Source: Candidatus Methanoperedentaceae archaeon HGW-Methanoperedenaceae-1 (lineage in GTDB: Archaea > Halobacteriota > Methanosarcinia > Methanosarcinales > Methanoperedenaceae). Taken from it: a DNA stretch of 45,123 nt. The notes below the pieces were generated by a model. That model worked only from the letters and a program-made list of their open reading frames with translations, ran no database searches and was not told where the DNA came from. The stretch is taken from positions 1 through 45,123 of the forward strand of contig PGYG01000001.1 of the NCBI GenBank assembly GCA_002839545.1. Direction: 5' to 3'. The position numbers and the translations under genes are program-made. Shown here in pieces: positions 9,683 to 18,934 of this stretch (its first letter is position 1; each line of letters starts with the position of its first letter).

Positions 9683-10025
9683 GGGTTTGTTTTGTTAGTT
9701 TATTATACTTCTTAATCAGCTCTTTAGTAAGCGCATCCAGTGAAAAGTTTTGATTCTCCATACATGGCTGAATATTTTAGAAGTGGAACTCATCCCTCAA
9801 TTCCAATGATTGCCAGACTACAAACAGCATGTATTTTCATAGTTTTTATCGATTTTGATAACATTGATATCCTTCTTTCCCCAATCAATTATATAACTAT
9901 GCAATAGCCTGCGCCTCAGTGTCTGAAAGCGGGATATACAGCGAAACAAGATATAGGCTGATGATGGTATATTTAACCAGATACTTATTTAATGTTCAAA
10001 TGCCATCATTAAATGTTGATACTGA

Positions 10026-10262
10026 ATGTCAGAAGGCAAATATATCCAGAGCGAACTTGAGAGACAGTTATATTTCGAGTTGAAAAAGACCGCAGAAAAA
10101 CAAGGCATTTCGATAAAAAAGGCAATAAGGGAAGCAGTGTTAGAATGGGTCAGGGATAAATCCGGTTTTGATAAGAATGACCCTTTTTTCAGTATGCATA
10201 CTTTCAGCGCATCAAAAGACCTGTCAGAAAAACATGATGAGATATATGAGGAACAGGGATGA
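10026..10262 (+). CDS. Putative VapB-type antitoxin
   Basis: Ribbon-helix-helix-like short protein (IQSELERQLYFELKKTAEKQGISIKKAIREAVLEWV) overlapping a PIN toxin by ATGA. Confidence 0.75.
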   Translation: MSEGKYIQSELERQLYFELKKTAEKQGISIKKAIREAVLEWVRDKSGFDKNDPFFSMHTFSASKDLSEKHDEIYEEQG

Positions 10263-10669
10263 TCTTCGTTGATACATCGGCTTTTCTGGCTATTGTGAAT
10301 GAAAAAGACAATAATCACATAGCAGCGAAAAATTTCCTTGGAGAAATAAAGAATGGCAAGGCGAGGGTAAAGAAAATCATAACATCGGATTATATAATCG
10401 ATGAAGCCCTGACTCGAATACGTTACTCAGCCGGACATAAGGAAGCTGTCAAATGGGGAAAGGATATTCTTGCATCAAGAGTTGTTGAGAAAATCGAGGT
10501 GGGAAAAGATATATTTGAGCTTGCCTGGGAAATATTTGAAACTTATGAAGATAAGAAGCTAAGTTTTACAGATTGCACAAGTTTTGCCTTAATGAAGATA
10601 AAAAATATTGAAAAGGTTTTTTCCTTTGATAAAGATTTTATGAATTTGGGATTTATTCTCATGCCCTGA
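10259..10669 (+). CDS. vapC: PIN-domain (VapC-type) toxin
   Basis: MIFVDTSAFLAIVNEKDNNH...SDYIIDEALTRIRY...LSFTDCTSFALMKIKNIEKVFSFDKDF: PIN acidic residues present. Confidence 0.9.
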   Translation: MIFVDTSAFLAIVNEKDNNHIAAKNFLGEIKNGKARVKKIITSDYIIDEALTRIRYSAGHKEAVKWGKDILASRVVEKIEVGKDIFELAWEIFETYEDKKLSFTDCTSFALMKIKNIEKVFSFDKDFMNLGFILMP

Positions 10670-11115
10670 TTATCTGGATATTTTCTTTTTCCCCTCGACC
10701 GGTTCACCATACGCAGCTTCCAAGGCACGTCTGCTGATTTCTTCATAGCAGCCGCCCATTTTTTTATTAAAATCATCTTTACTATCCCAGAATTGCGGTG
10801 TTCCCAGCCGTTTTATAATTGCCGCATGCACCTCAGGCTGGGACACCTCCACTGAAAACTCAAGTTCCTCTCCAGACCAGAAACCATCGATGGGCAGAGA
10901 TATTTCTTTTTGTATGTCTGGCACGCTGGTCACAGATGCTTCCAATTCAAGAGGTTTTTCAGTACCTGCGGCGAGCCTGATTTTGGAGGGCGTCCCCTGC
11001 GTTTGGCAGTTGAAATGCCGGAGGACTCACCCCCTAAGAAGAAGTCTCCCCTGTCACCTGGAGCTTCAGGCGGTTTCCATATCCCATGCAGGACTATCAT
11101 TTTAATCCAGTTCAA
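10670..11115 (-). pseudogene. Probable frameshifted remnant of a SNF2-type helicase N-terminal region
   Basis: Two overlapping minus ORFs (10930-11115 and 10670-10945): MNWIKMIVLHGIWKPPE...GDFFLGGESSG...KRRGRPPKSGSP then ...LEASVTSVPDIQKEISLPIDGFWSGEELEF. 'MIVLHGxW...FxLxGE' recalls archaeal SNF2 helicase N-termini; the rest is absent. Confidence 0.4.
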
Positions 11116-11223
11116 AAATGTTTTTTATGACTTAAAACTATCCTTTTCATTACGTACATGGCGAAAGTAATCTCATCTCACTTGAAACAAAGATGTGTTT
11201 TTACAGCCCCATCAATTTAAGCC

Positions 11224-12726
11224 TTATCCTTTCGCCACTCCCAGAGGCATTACCCTTACAACTTTGCGTGCAATACCAAGATTGTGGACAACATCAACAA
11301 CATCCCCGCTTACCTTGTACACAGCCGGGGCTTCTTCTGCTATTACTGACGGATGCGTGGCTCTCACGGATATTCCCGCAGCAGCCAGTTCCTTCTGTAT
11401 GTCTTCTCCCCTGAATTCCCGTTTTGCAGCAGCGCGGCTAGCCACCCGTCCTGCGCCGTGGCATGCACTCCCGAACGTAAGTTCCATTGCTTCCTGCGTA
11501 CCGTGAAGCACGAAAGAAGGTGTTCCCATACTGCCAGGAATGAGGACTGGCTGTCCAACTTTACGGTATGTATCAGGGACGTCATGATGCCCAGGCGGGA
11601 ATGCCCGCGTTGCTCCTTTCCTGTGGACGTAAAGCATCTTTTTCTTACCGTTTATCGTATGCTCTTCAAGTTTGGCGACATTGTGCGCCACATCATAAAC
11701 AAGCTCCATCCCGAGGTCATCCATGTCGCGCCCGAAGAAATTCGTGAATGTCTCCCTTACCCAGTGGGTTATGACCTGCCTGTTCGCCCATGCATAATTG
11801 GCGGCAGACGCCATTGCACCAAAATAAGCCTGACCTTCAGGCGATTCGGCAGGAGCGCATGCAAGCTGCCTGTCAGGAAGCACTATCCCGTACTTGCGCG
11901 TGGCTTTTTCCAGGATACCAAGGTGGTCGGTGCATATCTGGTGACCTGCGCCGCGCGAGCCGCAGTGTACCATAATCGTGACCTGCCCTTTTGTCAGACC
12001 GAAAACTTCCGCCACCTTATCATCATAAACCTCATCCACGTACTGAACCTCAAGGAAGTGGTTGCCGCTTCCAAGTGTCCCGAACTGGGGTTTTCCCCGT
12101 TTGCGTGCTTTCTCACTTACTTTTGAAGGGTCAGCAGCATCCATGTAACCGTTTTCTTCACAGTGCCGGATATCGTCTTCAGTACCATAGCCGCTTTCAA
12201 CCGCCCATTTAGCGCCGTGGAGGAAAGCGTCTGTCAGTTCCCGGTCAGAAGCACGAATCTTGCTTTTTGAACCCACACCTGATGGAATTTCATTAAACAG
12301 TTTTTCAATCAGGTCTTTCATTCTTGGGCGCACTTCATCCACAGTAAGGTTTGTCTTTATTATCCTGACACCGCAGTTTATGTCATATCCCACGCCTCCA
12401 GGACTTATTATTCCGTTTTCCCTGTCAAAAGCAGCCACGCCGCCGATGGGGAAACCGTAACCTGTATGTGCGTCAGGCATTGCCATTGCATATTTCTGGA
12501 TGCCTGGCAGGGTTGCCACGTTGGCAGTCTGCTCGATGGTTTCTTTTTCAAGGCTGGAAAGCAATGCCCTTGAAACGAATATTCGTCCCGGTACCCTCAT
12601 ACCAGGTTTGTAATCCTGCGGTATGTCCCACGTATAATCATTGATTTTGGTAAGGATGCTTCCTGCATCAATCTGTGTTTCTTCAGGCATGTTATCATCC
12701 GGTAACTTTAATTTATTCTCCAGCAC
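11224..12726 (-). CDS. rtcB: RNA-splicing ligase RtcB
   Basis: [61 protein letters not shown]; no intein apparent. Confidence 0.96.
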   Translation of the reverse strand: MLENKLKLPDDNMPEETQIDAGSILTKINDYTWDIPQDYKPGMRVPGRIFVSRALLSSLEKETIEQTANVATLPGIQKYAMAMPDAHTGYGFPIGGVAAFDRENGIISPGGVGYDINCGVRIIKTNLTVDEVRPRMKDLIEKLFNEIPSGVGSKSKIRASDRELTDAFLHGAKWAVESGYGTEDDIRHCEENGYMDAADPSKVSEKARKRGKPQFGTLGSGNHFLEVQYVDEVYDDKVAEVFGLTKGQVTIMVHCGSRGAGHQICTDHLGILEKATRKYGIVLPDRQLACAPAESPEGQAYFGAMASAANYAWANRQVITHWVRETFTNFFGRDMDDLGMELVYDVAHNVAKLEEHTINGKKKMLYVHRKGATRAFPPGHHDVPDTYRKVGQPVLIPGSMGTPSFVLHGTQEAMELTFGSACHGAGRVASRAAAKREFRGEDIQKELAAAGISVRATHPSVIAEEAPAVYKVSGDVVDVVHNLGIARKVVRVMPLGVAKG

Positions 12727-12782
12727 GATAATGATAATATGTTATGACATGTTATTAAGTTTGATGCAGGGGCGTATTTTCG

Positions 12783-13235
12783 TCACGTATCCAGCACAAC
12801 CTGGACGCAAAACCCGTCGTCTTTCCTGACTTTTAGTTCATGGAAAGTCACAGCCTTTACCTGGGTATCAAACGAGTGTTTTGACAGGTCGATGTTTTCA
12901 CCCATTGCTTTTGCACTTAACGAAAAACCATCTCCTGTATGTTTAATACTGCCTACCTCAAACTTACTGAATATGATTCCCTCTACCTCAAACAGGTACA
13001 GCAACTCGGAAAGCCAGTCAACAAGCAATGTTTCAATATCATGTGAGGTTAAGTCTACCTGTTGCATTATTTCATGTTTGAGGTTGGTCGTATCTGTCAT
13101 GACATTAAACATAGCCAGTGCAGCGTTCCCGAAAACCTCCTCAAGCGTGCAGCCGTATGCACGGAACTTGGCATCTGCTATGTGGTATAGGTACTCATAT
13201 TTCGTCTTCCGCCCCGCACCTGGTTCCAGAGACAT
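12783..13235 (-). CDS. Archease (RtcB cofactor)
   Basis: YEYLYHIADAKFRAYGCTLEEVFGNAALAMFNVM...LLVDWLSELLYLFEVEG; adjacent to rtcB. Confidence 0.92.
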   Translation of the reverse strand: MSLEPGAGRKTKYEYLYHIADAKFRAYGCTLEEVFGNAALAMFNVMTDTTNLKHEIMQQVDLTSHDIETLLVDWLSELLYLFEVEGIIFSKFEVGSIKHTGDGFSLSAKAMGENIDLSKHSFDTQVKAVTFHELKVRKDDGFCVQVVLDT

Positions 13236-13237
13236 AG

Positions 13238-13534
13238 TTATTCGGAGCCTGTTTCTTCTATATCTGTCATCATCTCCCGAATCTTTCCAAATTCGGTATT
13301 AAAACCGGAATGCGCCTCATGAGCCGACTTTGATGCAACTGCTCCCTGTGTTGTTGGTGTTATAAGTCCCTGCTGCTCAAGAACCCGCAGCGAATACCTC
13401 ACCTGATGGTCAGGTATCTTTGTCTCCATTGAAAGTTTCATGATACCGATTGGTCCGCTGTCCATCACCTTTCTTAACACAATAATGTGCCTTTTTAACA
13501 ATTCCAGTTCATTCCTGACTCTTGAGGTTAGCAT
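13238..13534 (-). CDS. Winged-helix transcriptional regulator-like protein
   Basis: LLKRHIIVLRKVMDSGPIGIMKLSMETKIPDHQVRYSLRVLEQQGLITPTTQGAV. Confidence 0.65.
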   Translation of the reverse strand: MLTSRVRNELELLKRHIIVLRKVMDSGPIGIMKLSMETKIPDHQVRYSLRVLEQQGLITPTTQGAVASKSAHEAHSGFNTEFGKIREMMTDIEETGSE

Positions 13535-13674
13535 AGACTACTATATTGATGTTATTCGTGGCATATCTAATTTAGCATTTGGGCTGGATATGAATATTCC
13601 TATAAGCACAAAACATCCTGCTAAAAACAGAAAATTAACAGACAGACCCTGAAAGCCTGTCCGTGTAAAAAAAG

Positions 13675-13854
13675 TTACGCTGACTTAACGATAGCTTTTG
13701 GTGAGCGTGGTATTTTCCTGCGCTTTGAACCTGATGAAGTATAGCGCTGTCCAGGACCTGGACGTTTATGAGTGAGTTCGGATTCGGGAACCATTATAAC
13801 TTTTCCTTTCCTGCCTTTTACTCTGCCCCATTTTGTGGTGCCGGTTTTTCCCAT
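13675..13854 (-). CDS. Small basic archaeal protein (possibly DUF5350 family)
   Basis: MGKTGTTKWGRVKGRKGKVIMVPESELTHKRPGPGQRYTSSGSKRRKIPRSPKAIVKSA; family assignment from memory. Confidence 0.5.
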   Translation of the reverse strand: MGKTGTTKWGRVKGRKGKVIMVPESELTHKRPGPGQRYTSSGSKRRKIPRSPKAIVKSA

Positions 13855-13906
13855 GTAATCTATGTCCTCCAATGTATTTCTTTGGCTCCACAATACTTGT
13901 GTTCAC

Positions 13907-15076
13907 TCATAAACCTTTCCCATCCTTAATTCTCTTCTTAATCATGTACATCTGTACCTTCTTGGCTTTTGCCTGATTAAGTACCTTATCAAGTCCTTCC
14001 CTGCCAAGTTCTTCAATCCTGACATAGCCGCGGTCCTCTGCATCATTGAATAGCTCAAGACCCAGCCCCGTACGCGCAAGAACAGTAGTATACCCGTCTT
14101 TTGAGCCGACACCTCCGAAAGACAGGTCTGACTTTTCAGCAGTCAGGTCAGTGCATACTGTACAGGAGCCGTTCCTGTATGCATCGAGTTCACCAAGCGG
14201 AAACTCGTGTTCTGAGCCTGCACCGACACGGAACATTCCTTTCTTGATTTTCATTTCCGAAACAGTAGAAAGTGGTATGCCCTTTCCCTCAAGGTAACTT
14301 TTCAAGCCGTCATAATTGAACGTGTCCATGCAGAAAAGACCAAGTTTCAAAATATTAGCCCTCATGAACATATGCAGTAAACCATATGGGGATTTTGTCA
14401 TTTTATCAACTGCGTCAATGTTGCATGACGGTCCGACAAAACCTATGGAACGCGAACCCTGTTTTATTGCGCTCATCAACGATTCCATTGTAAGGGAGTG
14501 CACATAAATAGAACCAGCCGACCTTAAAATATCTTCACGACTCTGCGCCACTATCGGTATCGGTTTCCACGGTTCATCATCGCTTTTAACCGTAACAACC
14601 GCGCTGTCAATCAATCCTTCCTCAAACGCATACAGGAGCATGGATGTCACAACGCCGCCGTCCTGCCCTTTCACTTCTGGAACAAGTGATTTTGCCGTAA
14701 AAACATCACGAACAGTGCCTATCAGGGCTTTCTCGGTGGTAATTGTACGCGGGCACTGGTTGTAACATACGCCGCAGGCAGTACACTTGCCGGTAAGGGC
14801 AGGTTTCCCGTTTACCACAGAGAGAACTTCACAGCTTGCCGCACACGCACCGCAAAGCGTGCAGATTCCGGGGTCAATAACCTCGCGCCTGAGCTTGCCG
14901 AAGGATATTTTTTCCTTATCCTTTAACGAGCGCCTGACGCGGATAACGCTTTTATCAAGCTCATCATATTTCTTTTTACAGGCATCCGAACAGAAATGGT
15001 ATTCCTTGTTTTTGTAAACCGATTTGAACGGAGTTTTTTCATCAACGTTCTGGTTGCATATTGGGTCAACTGGCAT
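13907..15076 (-). CDS. F420-dehydrogenase beta-subunit (FrhB/FpoF-like) iron-sulfur flavoprotein with N-terminal YHS domain
   Basis: N-term DPICNQNVDEKTPFKSVYKNKEYHFCSDACKKKY (YHS); CTLCGACAASC and CTACGVCYNQCP (4Fe-4S); KGQDGGVVTSMLLYAFEEGLIDSAVV and FVGPSCNIDAV (FrhB). Confidence 0.88.
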   Translation of the reverse strand: MPVDPICNQNVDEKTPFKSVYKNKEYHFCSDACKKKYDELDKSVIRVRRSLKDKEKISFGKLRREVIDPGICTLCGACAASCEVLSVVNGKPALTGKCTACGVCYNQCPRTITTEKALIGTVRDVFTAKSLVPEVKGQDGGVVTSMLLYAFEEGLIDSAVVTVKSDDEPWKPIPIVAQSREDILRSAGSIYVHSLTMESLMSAIKQGSRSIGFVGPSCNIDAVDKMTKSPYGLLHMFMRANILKLGLFCMDTFNYDGLKSYLEGKGIPLSTVSEMKIKKGMFRVGAGSEHEFPLGELDAYRNGSCTVCTDLTAEKSDLSFGGVGSKDGYTTVLARTGLGLELFNDAEDRGYVRIEELGREGLDKVLNQAKAKKVQMYMIKKRIKDGKGL

Positions 15077-15288
15077 TATTTCCTATTCAACTCCAAAGCT
15101 TAAAATGTTTTCATTTGTCATCGGTTAAGGATTTCTTACAATACTTCCAAGTAGCTCGTTCGGAACTAAGCTAAATCGGAAGTACTGTCTCGTACATAAA
15201 ATATAAATGCCATGTAAAGGTATTAGGTCTGCCCGAATTAAAGGGCTGCGCCGGTGAGGACCGGGGCTAAAGCCAAAGGAGGATAACA

Positions 15289-15894
15289 ATGGCTAAAGAA
15301 GATAACAAAACTAAAATAGAAAAAACAGTACAGGCAGCAGTAAAACAAGCTCCTGTAGAAGAAAAGCCTAAAGAGGCAAAGAAAGAGCGCAAAAATGCTC
15401 CTCCGAAAGGAGAAAAGAAACCATCCGGGAAACCCCAGGAAAAAGACGATGAAATAAAACACCTGGTTCGTATTGCCGGTACTGACCTTAAAGGCAGTAG
15501 AAGCGTTTTATTAGCAATGACCGGAATAAAAGGCATCAACAGGAGGGTAGCCAAGATACTGGTATTACACTCAGGCGTTGACCCGAAAGCTACGATTGGT
15601 TATCTTGAAGATGCCCAAATCGAAAAATTACAATCATCAGTTGATAATATTTCAAACATCATCCCGACATGGATGATGAATAAACAAAACGAGTTAATTT
15701 CAGGCGAATACAAACATGTTATCGGAACTGATGTTTACATGAGCCTGACTGAAGACTTGAATACCATGAAAAAGACCCGTTCCTACAAAGGCTTGAGGCA
15801 TGACAGGGGTCTGCGGGTGCGCGGACAGCGTACAAGGGCTACAGGCAGGAGAGGAACCACGGTGGGCGTATCGAGGTCAGCCCCAAAGAAGTAA
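15289..15894 (+). CDS. rps13: 30S ribosomal protein S13 with ~55-aa charged N-terminal extension
   Basis: HLVRIAGTDLKGSRSVLLAMTGIKGINRRVAKILVLHSGVDP...RSYKGLRHDRGLRVRGQRTRATGRRG. Confidence 0.95.
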   Translation: MAKEDNKTKIEKTVQAAVKQAPVEEKPKEAKKERKNAPPKGEKKPSGKPQEKDDEIKHLVRIAGTDLKGSRSVLLAMTGIKGINRRVAKILVLHSGVDPKATIGYLEDAQIEKLQSSVDNISNIIPTWMMNKQNELISGEYKHVIGTDVYMSLTEDLNTMKKTRSYKGLRHDRGLRVRGQRTRATGRRGTTVGVSRSAPKK

Positions 15895-15908
15895 GGAGCT
15901 GTTAAATT

Positions 15909-16535
15909 ATGGGATACCCAGGAAAAAACACTAAATCGTATGATACGCCGAAACATCCCTGGCAAGCTGTCAGGATGGCATCTGAGGTCGAACTTGTAAA
16001 AGCATACGGGCTAAGAAACAAAAAGGAAGTATGGAAAACCCACAGCAACCTTAAAAAATACAGGGAACTGGCAAGAAAACTCCTTGCAGAGAGTGCAAAA
16101 GGAAAACTTGAGGGTCATATTTCCAGGGATTCTGAAAATATCCTGAACCGCCTGAAAAGATACAGCCTTTTACCCCAGGATGCAGGGCTCGATGACATTC
16201 TCTCGCTTGAAATAAATCATTTCCTTGAGAGGCGCTTGCAGACACAGGTGCATAAACAGGGACTTGCCAACACGGTAAAACAGGCAAGGCAGTTTATTGT
16301 ACATGGTCATATCTCGGTTAACGGTCGTAAGACAACCATACCAGGTTATATTGTTTCAAGGGAAGAGGAATTATTGCTGGATTATTACCGTGGTTCACCA
16401 CTTTTAAGTGAATCACACCCTGAAAGACCTGCAAAGGTCGTAGAAAAAGTGGTAAACGTAACAGAGAAGCAAAACGAAAAGAAAACGCCGCCGCACTCAA
16501 ATGCGGGAGCGGATGTAACTAAGGCGGAGGTATAA
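15909..16535 (+). CDS. rps4: 30S ribosomal protein S4
   Basis: [26 protein letters not shown]...[35 protein letters not shown]. Confidence 0.96.
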   Translation: MGYPGKNTKSYDTPKHPWQAVRMASEVELVKAYGLRNKKEVWKTHSNLKKYRELARKLLAESAKGKLEGHISRDSENILNRLKRYSLLPQDAGLDDILSLEINHFLERRLQTQVHKQGLANTVKQARQFIVHGHISVNGRKTTIPGYIVSREEELLLDYYRGSPLLSESHPERPAKVVEKVVNVTEKQNEKKTPPHSNAGADVTKAEV

Positions 16536-16537
16536 TA

Positions 16538-16918
16538 ATGGCAACAGAGAAGTGGGGTGTAGCCCATATATATTCGTCGTTTAATAATACCCTGATAACC
16601 ATTACTGATGTAACAGGTGCAGAGACTATAGCAAAAATAAGCGGCGGCATGGTGACAAAAGCGGCAAGGGATGAAAGTTCCCCGTACACTGCCATGCAGA
16701 TGGCAACAGAGATTGCTGATAAAATCAGGGACAAGGGACTTGTAGGCGTACATATAAAAGTAAGGGCGCCAGGCGGCAATAACCACCGCAGTCCAGGTCC
16801 TGGAGCACAGGCAGCAATACGGGCTTTTGCAAGAGCAGGAATTAAAATCGGACGAATTGAAGATGTAACACCCATTCCCCATGATGGTACATGGGTTAAA
16901 AAGGGAAGGCGCGTCTAA
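16538..16918 (+). CDS. rps11: 30S ribosomal protein S11
   Basis: [32 protein letters not shown]...[25 protein letters not shown]. Confidence 0.97.
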   Translation: MATEKWGVAHIYSSFNNTLITITDVTGAETIAKISGGMVTKAARDESSPYTAMQMATEIADKIRDKGLVGVHIKVRAPGGNNHRSPGPGAQAAIRAFARAGIKIGRIEDVTPIPHDGTWVKKGRRV

Positions 16919-16919
16919 A

Positions 16920-17705
16920 ATGGATATTGATATAATCGAGATTTCCGAGCGTAAGGCAAAGTTTATCCTTTCAGGTGTATCCACTGCGTTTGCAAACGGA
17001 CTCAGGAGGAGCATCCTGGCTGAAGTTCCGGTTTTAGCAATAGATGATGTGAATATCTATGACAACACATCAGTCCTGTATGATGAACAGCTTGCCCTGA
17101 GAATGGGGTTGATACCCCTGAAAGCAGATACCAGCACCTACGTTTTACCGGAAGATTGTTCCTGCGGCGGTGCAGGCTGTGCATCCTGCCAGGTCACACT
17201 GACCCTGAGTGCTGAAGGTCCTAAGCTGGTTACCTCATCTGAGCTGGTTTCAACCGATCCTGGTGTCAAGCCGGCTGATGATACAGTACCTATTGTTGAA
17301 CTTAAAGAAACGCATAAGGTTGTTGTTGAGGCAATTGCAAGGCTCGGAACTGGCAGGAATCATGCCAAATGGCAGGCAGGCGTTGCAAGCGGATACAAGA
17401 AAATGCCGGTTATAACAATCGGGGAATGCGATTATTGTGAAAAATGCGTTGAAGCGTGCCCCCGAAATGTTCTTGAAATAAACGGGAACAGTATTAAAGC
17501 AGTAAATCTTCTCGACTGCTCGATGTGCAATTTATGTGTTGAAGCATGTGATATGGACTCAATTAAGGTCACTGAGGAAGATGATTCATTTGTCATGACG
17601 TTTGAAACCACAGGTGCCATGACGGCAGCAGAACTTGCCGTTGAAGCAGTAAACACTATTAAGAAAAAAGCAGGGCAATTAGGCGAAATACTTGACACTC
17701 TTTAA
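16920..17705 (+). CDS. rpoD: DNA-directed RNA polymerase subunit D with ferredoxin-type domain
   Basis: ANGLRRSILAEVPVLAIDDVNIYDNTSVLYDEQLALRMGLIPL; CDYCEKCVEACPRNV and CSMCNLCVEACDMDSI; start reset to ATG 16920. Confidence 0.95.
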   Translation: MDIDIIEISERKAKFILSGVSTAFANGLRRSILAEVPVLAIDDVNIYDNTSVLYDEQLALRMGLIPLKADTSTYVLPEDCSCGGAGCASCQVTLTLSAEGPKLVTSSELVSTDPGVKPADDTVPIVELKETHKVVVEAIARLGTGRNHAKWQAGVASGYKKMPVITIGECDYCEKCVEACPRNVLEINGNSIKAVNLLDCSMCNLCVEACDMDSIKVTEEDDSFVMTFETTGAMTAAELAVEAVNTIKKKAGQLGEILDTL

Positions 17706-17731
17706 AGGAAAGACTTTGTTTTCTTTCCTTT
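17704..17731 (+). terminator. Hairpin terminator after rpoD
   Basis: AAAGGAAAGA-ctttgttt-TCTTTCCTTT, perfect 10-bp stem followed by T-rich sequence. Confidence 0.65.
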
Positions 17732-17794
17732 AATTTATTTACGATAATTGCAAAAATATATCTTATGGCTATGTCATAAGGATGGTATCCAGTT

Positions 17795-17879
17795 GCGGAG
17801 GTCGCCCAGACCGGTCAAAGGCGCCAGCTTGAGGGGCTGGTCTCGTAGGAGTTCGTGGGTTCGAATCCCATCCTCCGCA
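17795..17879 (+). tRNA. tRNA-Leu (anticodon GAG)
   Basis: Acceptor GCGGAGG/CCTCCGC; anticodon arm CCAGC-TTGAGGG-GCTGG; long variable arm; GTGGGTTCGAATCCCAT T arm; CCA not encoded. Confidence 0.95.
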
Positions 17880-17997
17880 CTTAAATCCCTTTACATTTTC
17901 ATTTCAATTGTTTTTTCTACGTATTTTTTAAAAAGTAAACCGTATAAAAACCAAAACATTTAAAAAGATATACATCTCTATTGAGCATGGTGATTTA

Positions 17998-18606
17998 ATG
18001 AATGATAGCGCGTCGAAGGTTCCGATTTATATCGCAATAATAGTAGCATTATTAATTGTTGCAGCAGGTGGATATTATTTAACATCCGGTGGTGGTTCAG
18101 CGTCAGATAATTCTGGTAAAGTAACTCCGGAAACACATGAAACACCCGCTGATACGCAAAAAGATATTAAGGCTGCTGAATCAACAAAAGAAGTGAAAGC
18201 ATCAGCTCCAACCCCTGCACCGGTTGCAGAAAAAAAAGTTGAAACAATAAAGTGCGAATTATGCCATACTGAGCCGCAGAAAATTAACCAGCATTTAAAT
18301 GGTGGAAAACTCTGTATAAACTGCCACGGCAGCCAGGTTCATAATATCCATATAGGACAGGGGACAATTGGTTTGAACTGTGACACATGCCATGGTTTCC
18401 CGCCAACTATCCCGACAGTGGAAAAAGGAGAGGGTCCGGGTCATTACACAGTATGTGAGAAGTGCCATGCCGCACCGCCCAATTCACTTAAGCCCAGTAA
18501 TGGTGACCTGATTATAGTACATCTCTCAAGAGGAAAGTACTGTACAAACTGTCATGGTACTGATATTGGTACAATACACATGGCGGCACTTGGAAAAACA
18601 AAGTAA
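17998..18606 (+). CDS. Membrane-anchored five-heme c-type cytochrome
   Basis: N-terminal TM (YIAIIVALLIVAAGGYYL), Ala/Pro/Lys-rich linker, then CELCH, CINCH, CDTCH, CEKCH, CTNCH. Confidence 0.93.
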   Translation: MNDSASKVPIYIAIIVALLIVAAGGYYLTSGGGSASDNSGKVTPETHETPADTQKDIKAAESTKEVKASAPTPAPVAEKKVETIKCELCHTEPQKINQHLNGGKLCINCHGSQVHNIHIGQGTIGLNCDTCHGFPPTIPTVEKGEGPGHYTVCEKCHAAPPNSLKPSNGDLIIVHLSRGKYCTNCHGTDIGTIHMAALGKTK

Positions 18607-18609
18607 TTA

Positions 18610-18635
18610 ATAAAAGGGTTTCAATACCCTTTTAT
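18610..18635 (+). terminator. Hairpin terminator/attenuator between the cytochrome and small membrane protein genes
   Basis: TAAAAGGGT-ttcaat-ACCCTTTTA followed by AT/T-rich tract. Confidence 0.55.
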
Positions 18636-18663
18636 ATTTAATTTTATCAGATTGGAGGGTATA

Positions 18664-18909
18664 ATGGGTATCAAGTTAGACCCAAGTGACAGATTATTTG
18701 CAGGTGTGGTTTTAATCGTAGTCGGGCTTGTCGGGCTTGTATACAGGATAACCGGTTACGGGATGCTTATCGGAGACATAAGTGGTACTTATACGTATTA
18801 TAGCGGTGGTTGCAACCTGTTATCACTCGTTGTCACTTCAGTTTTTTTAATCGTAACATTTCTGGGGATTTACGTTGTATATGATACGATAAGAAAAGAC
18901 TCTGATTAA
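18664..18909 (+). CDS. Small two-TM membrane protein
   Basis: ATG at 18664 preceded by ggaggg; hydrophobic RLFAGVVLIVVGLVGLVYRI and LLSLVVTSVFLIVTFLGIYVVYD. Confidence 0.65.
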   Translation: MGIKLDPSDRLFAGVVLIVVGLVGLVYRITGYGMLIGDISGTYTYYSGGCNLLSLVVTSVFLIVTFLGIYVVYDTIRKDSD

Positions 18910-18934
18910 ACAATCGTATATTCATTATTCATTT

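Noticed and set aside
9700-9985. Possible decayed gene fragments on the minus strand upstream of the TA locus (e.g. TLRRRLLHSYIIDWGKKDINVIKIDKNYENTCCL, MENQNFSLDALTKELIKKYNKL)
   Set aside because: Short pieces in different frames with stops; no family could be recognised, so not called as a pseudogene.
11353-12126. 257-aa plus-strand ORF opposite rtcB
   Set aside because: Antisense shadow of a strongly conserved gene; composition and lack of motifs indicate a spurious ORF.
11224-12726. Possible intein in RtcB
   Set aside because: Length (500 aa) and continuous conserved motifs fit an uninterrupted RtcB; no splicing-domain sequence seen.
17748-17963. 71-aa ORF over the tRNA-Leu region
   Set aside because: Overlaps a well-formed tRNA gene; spurious.
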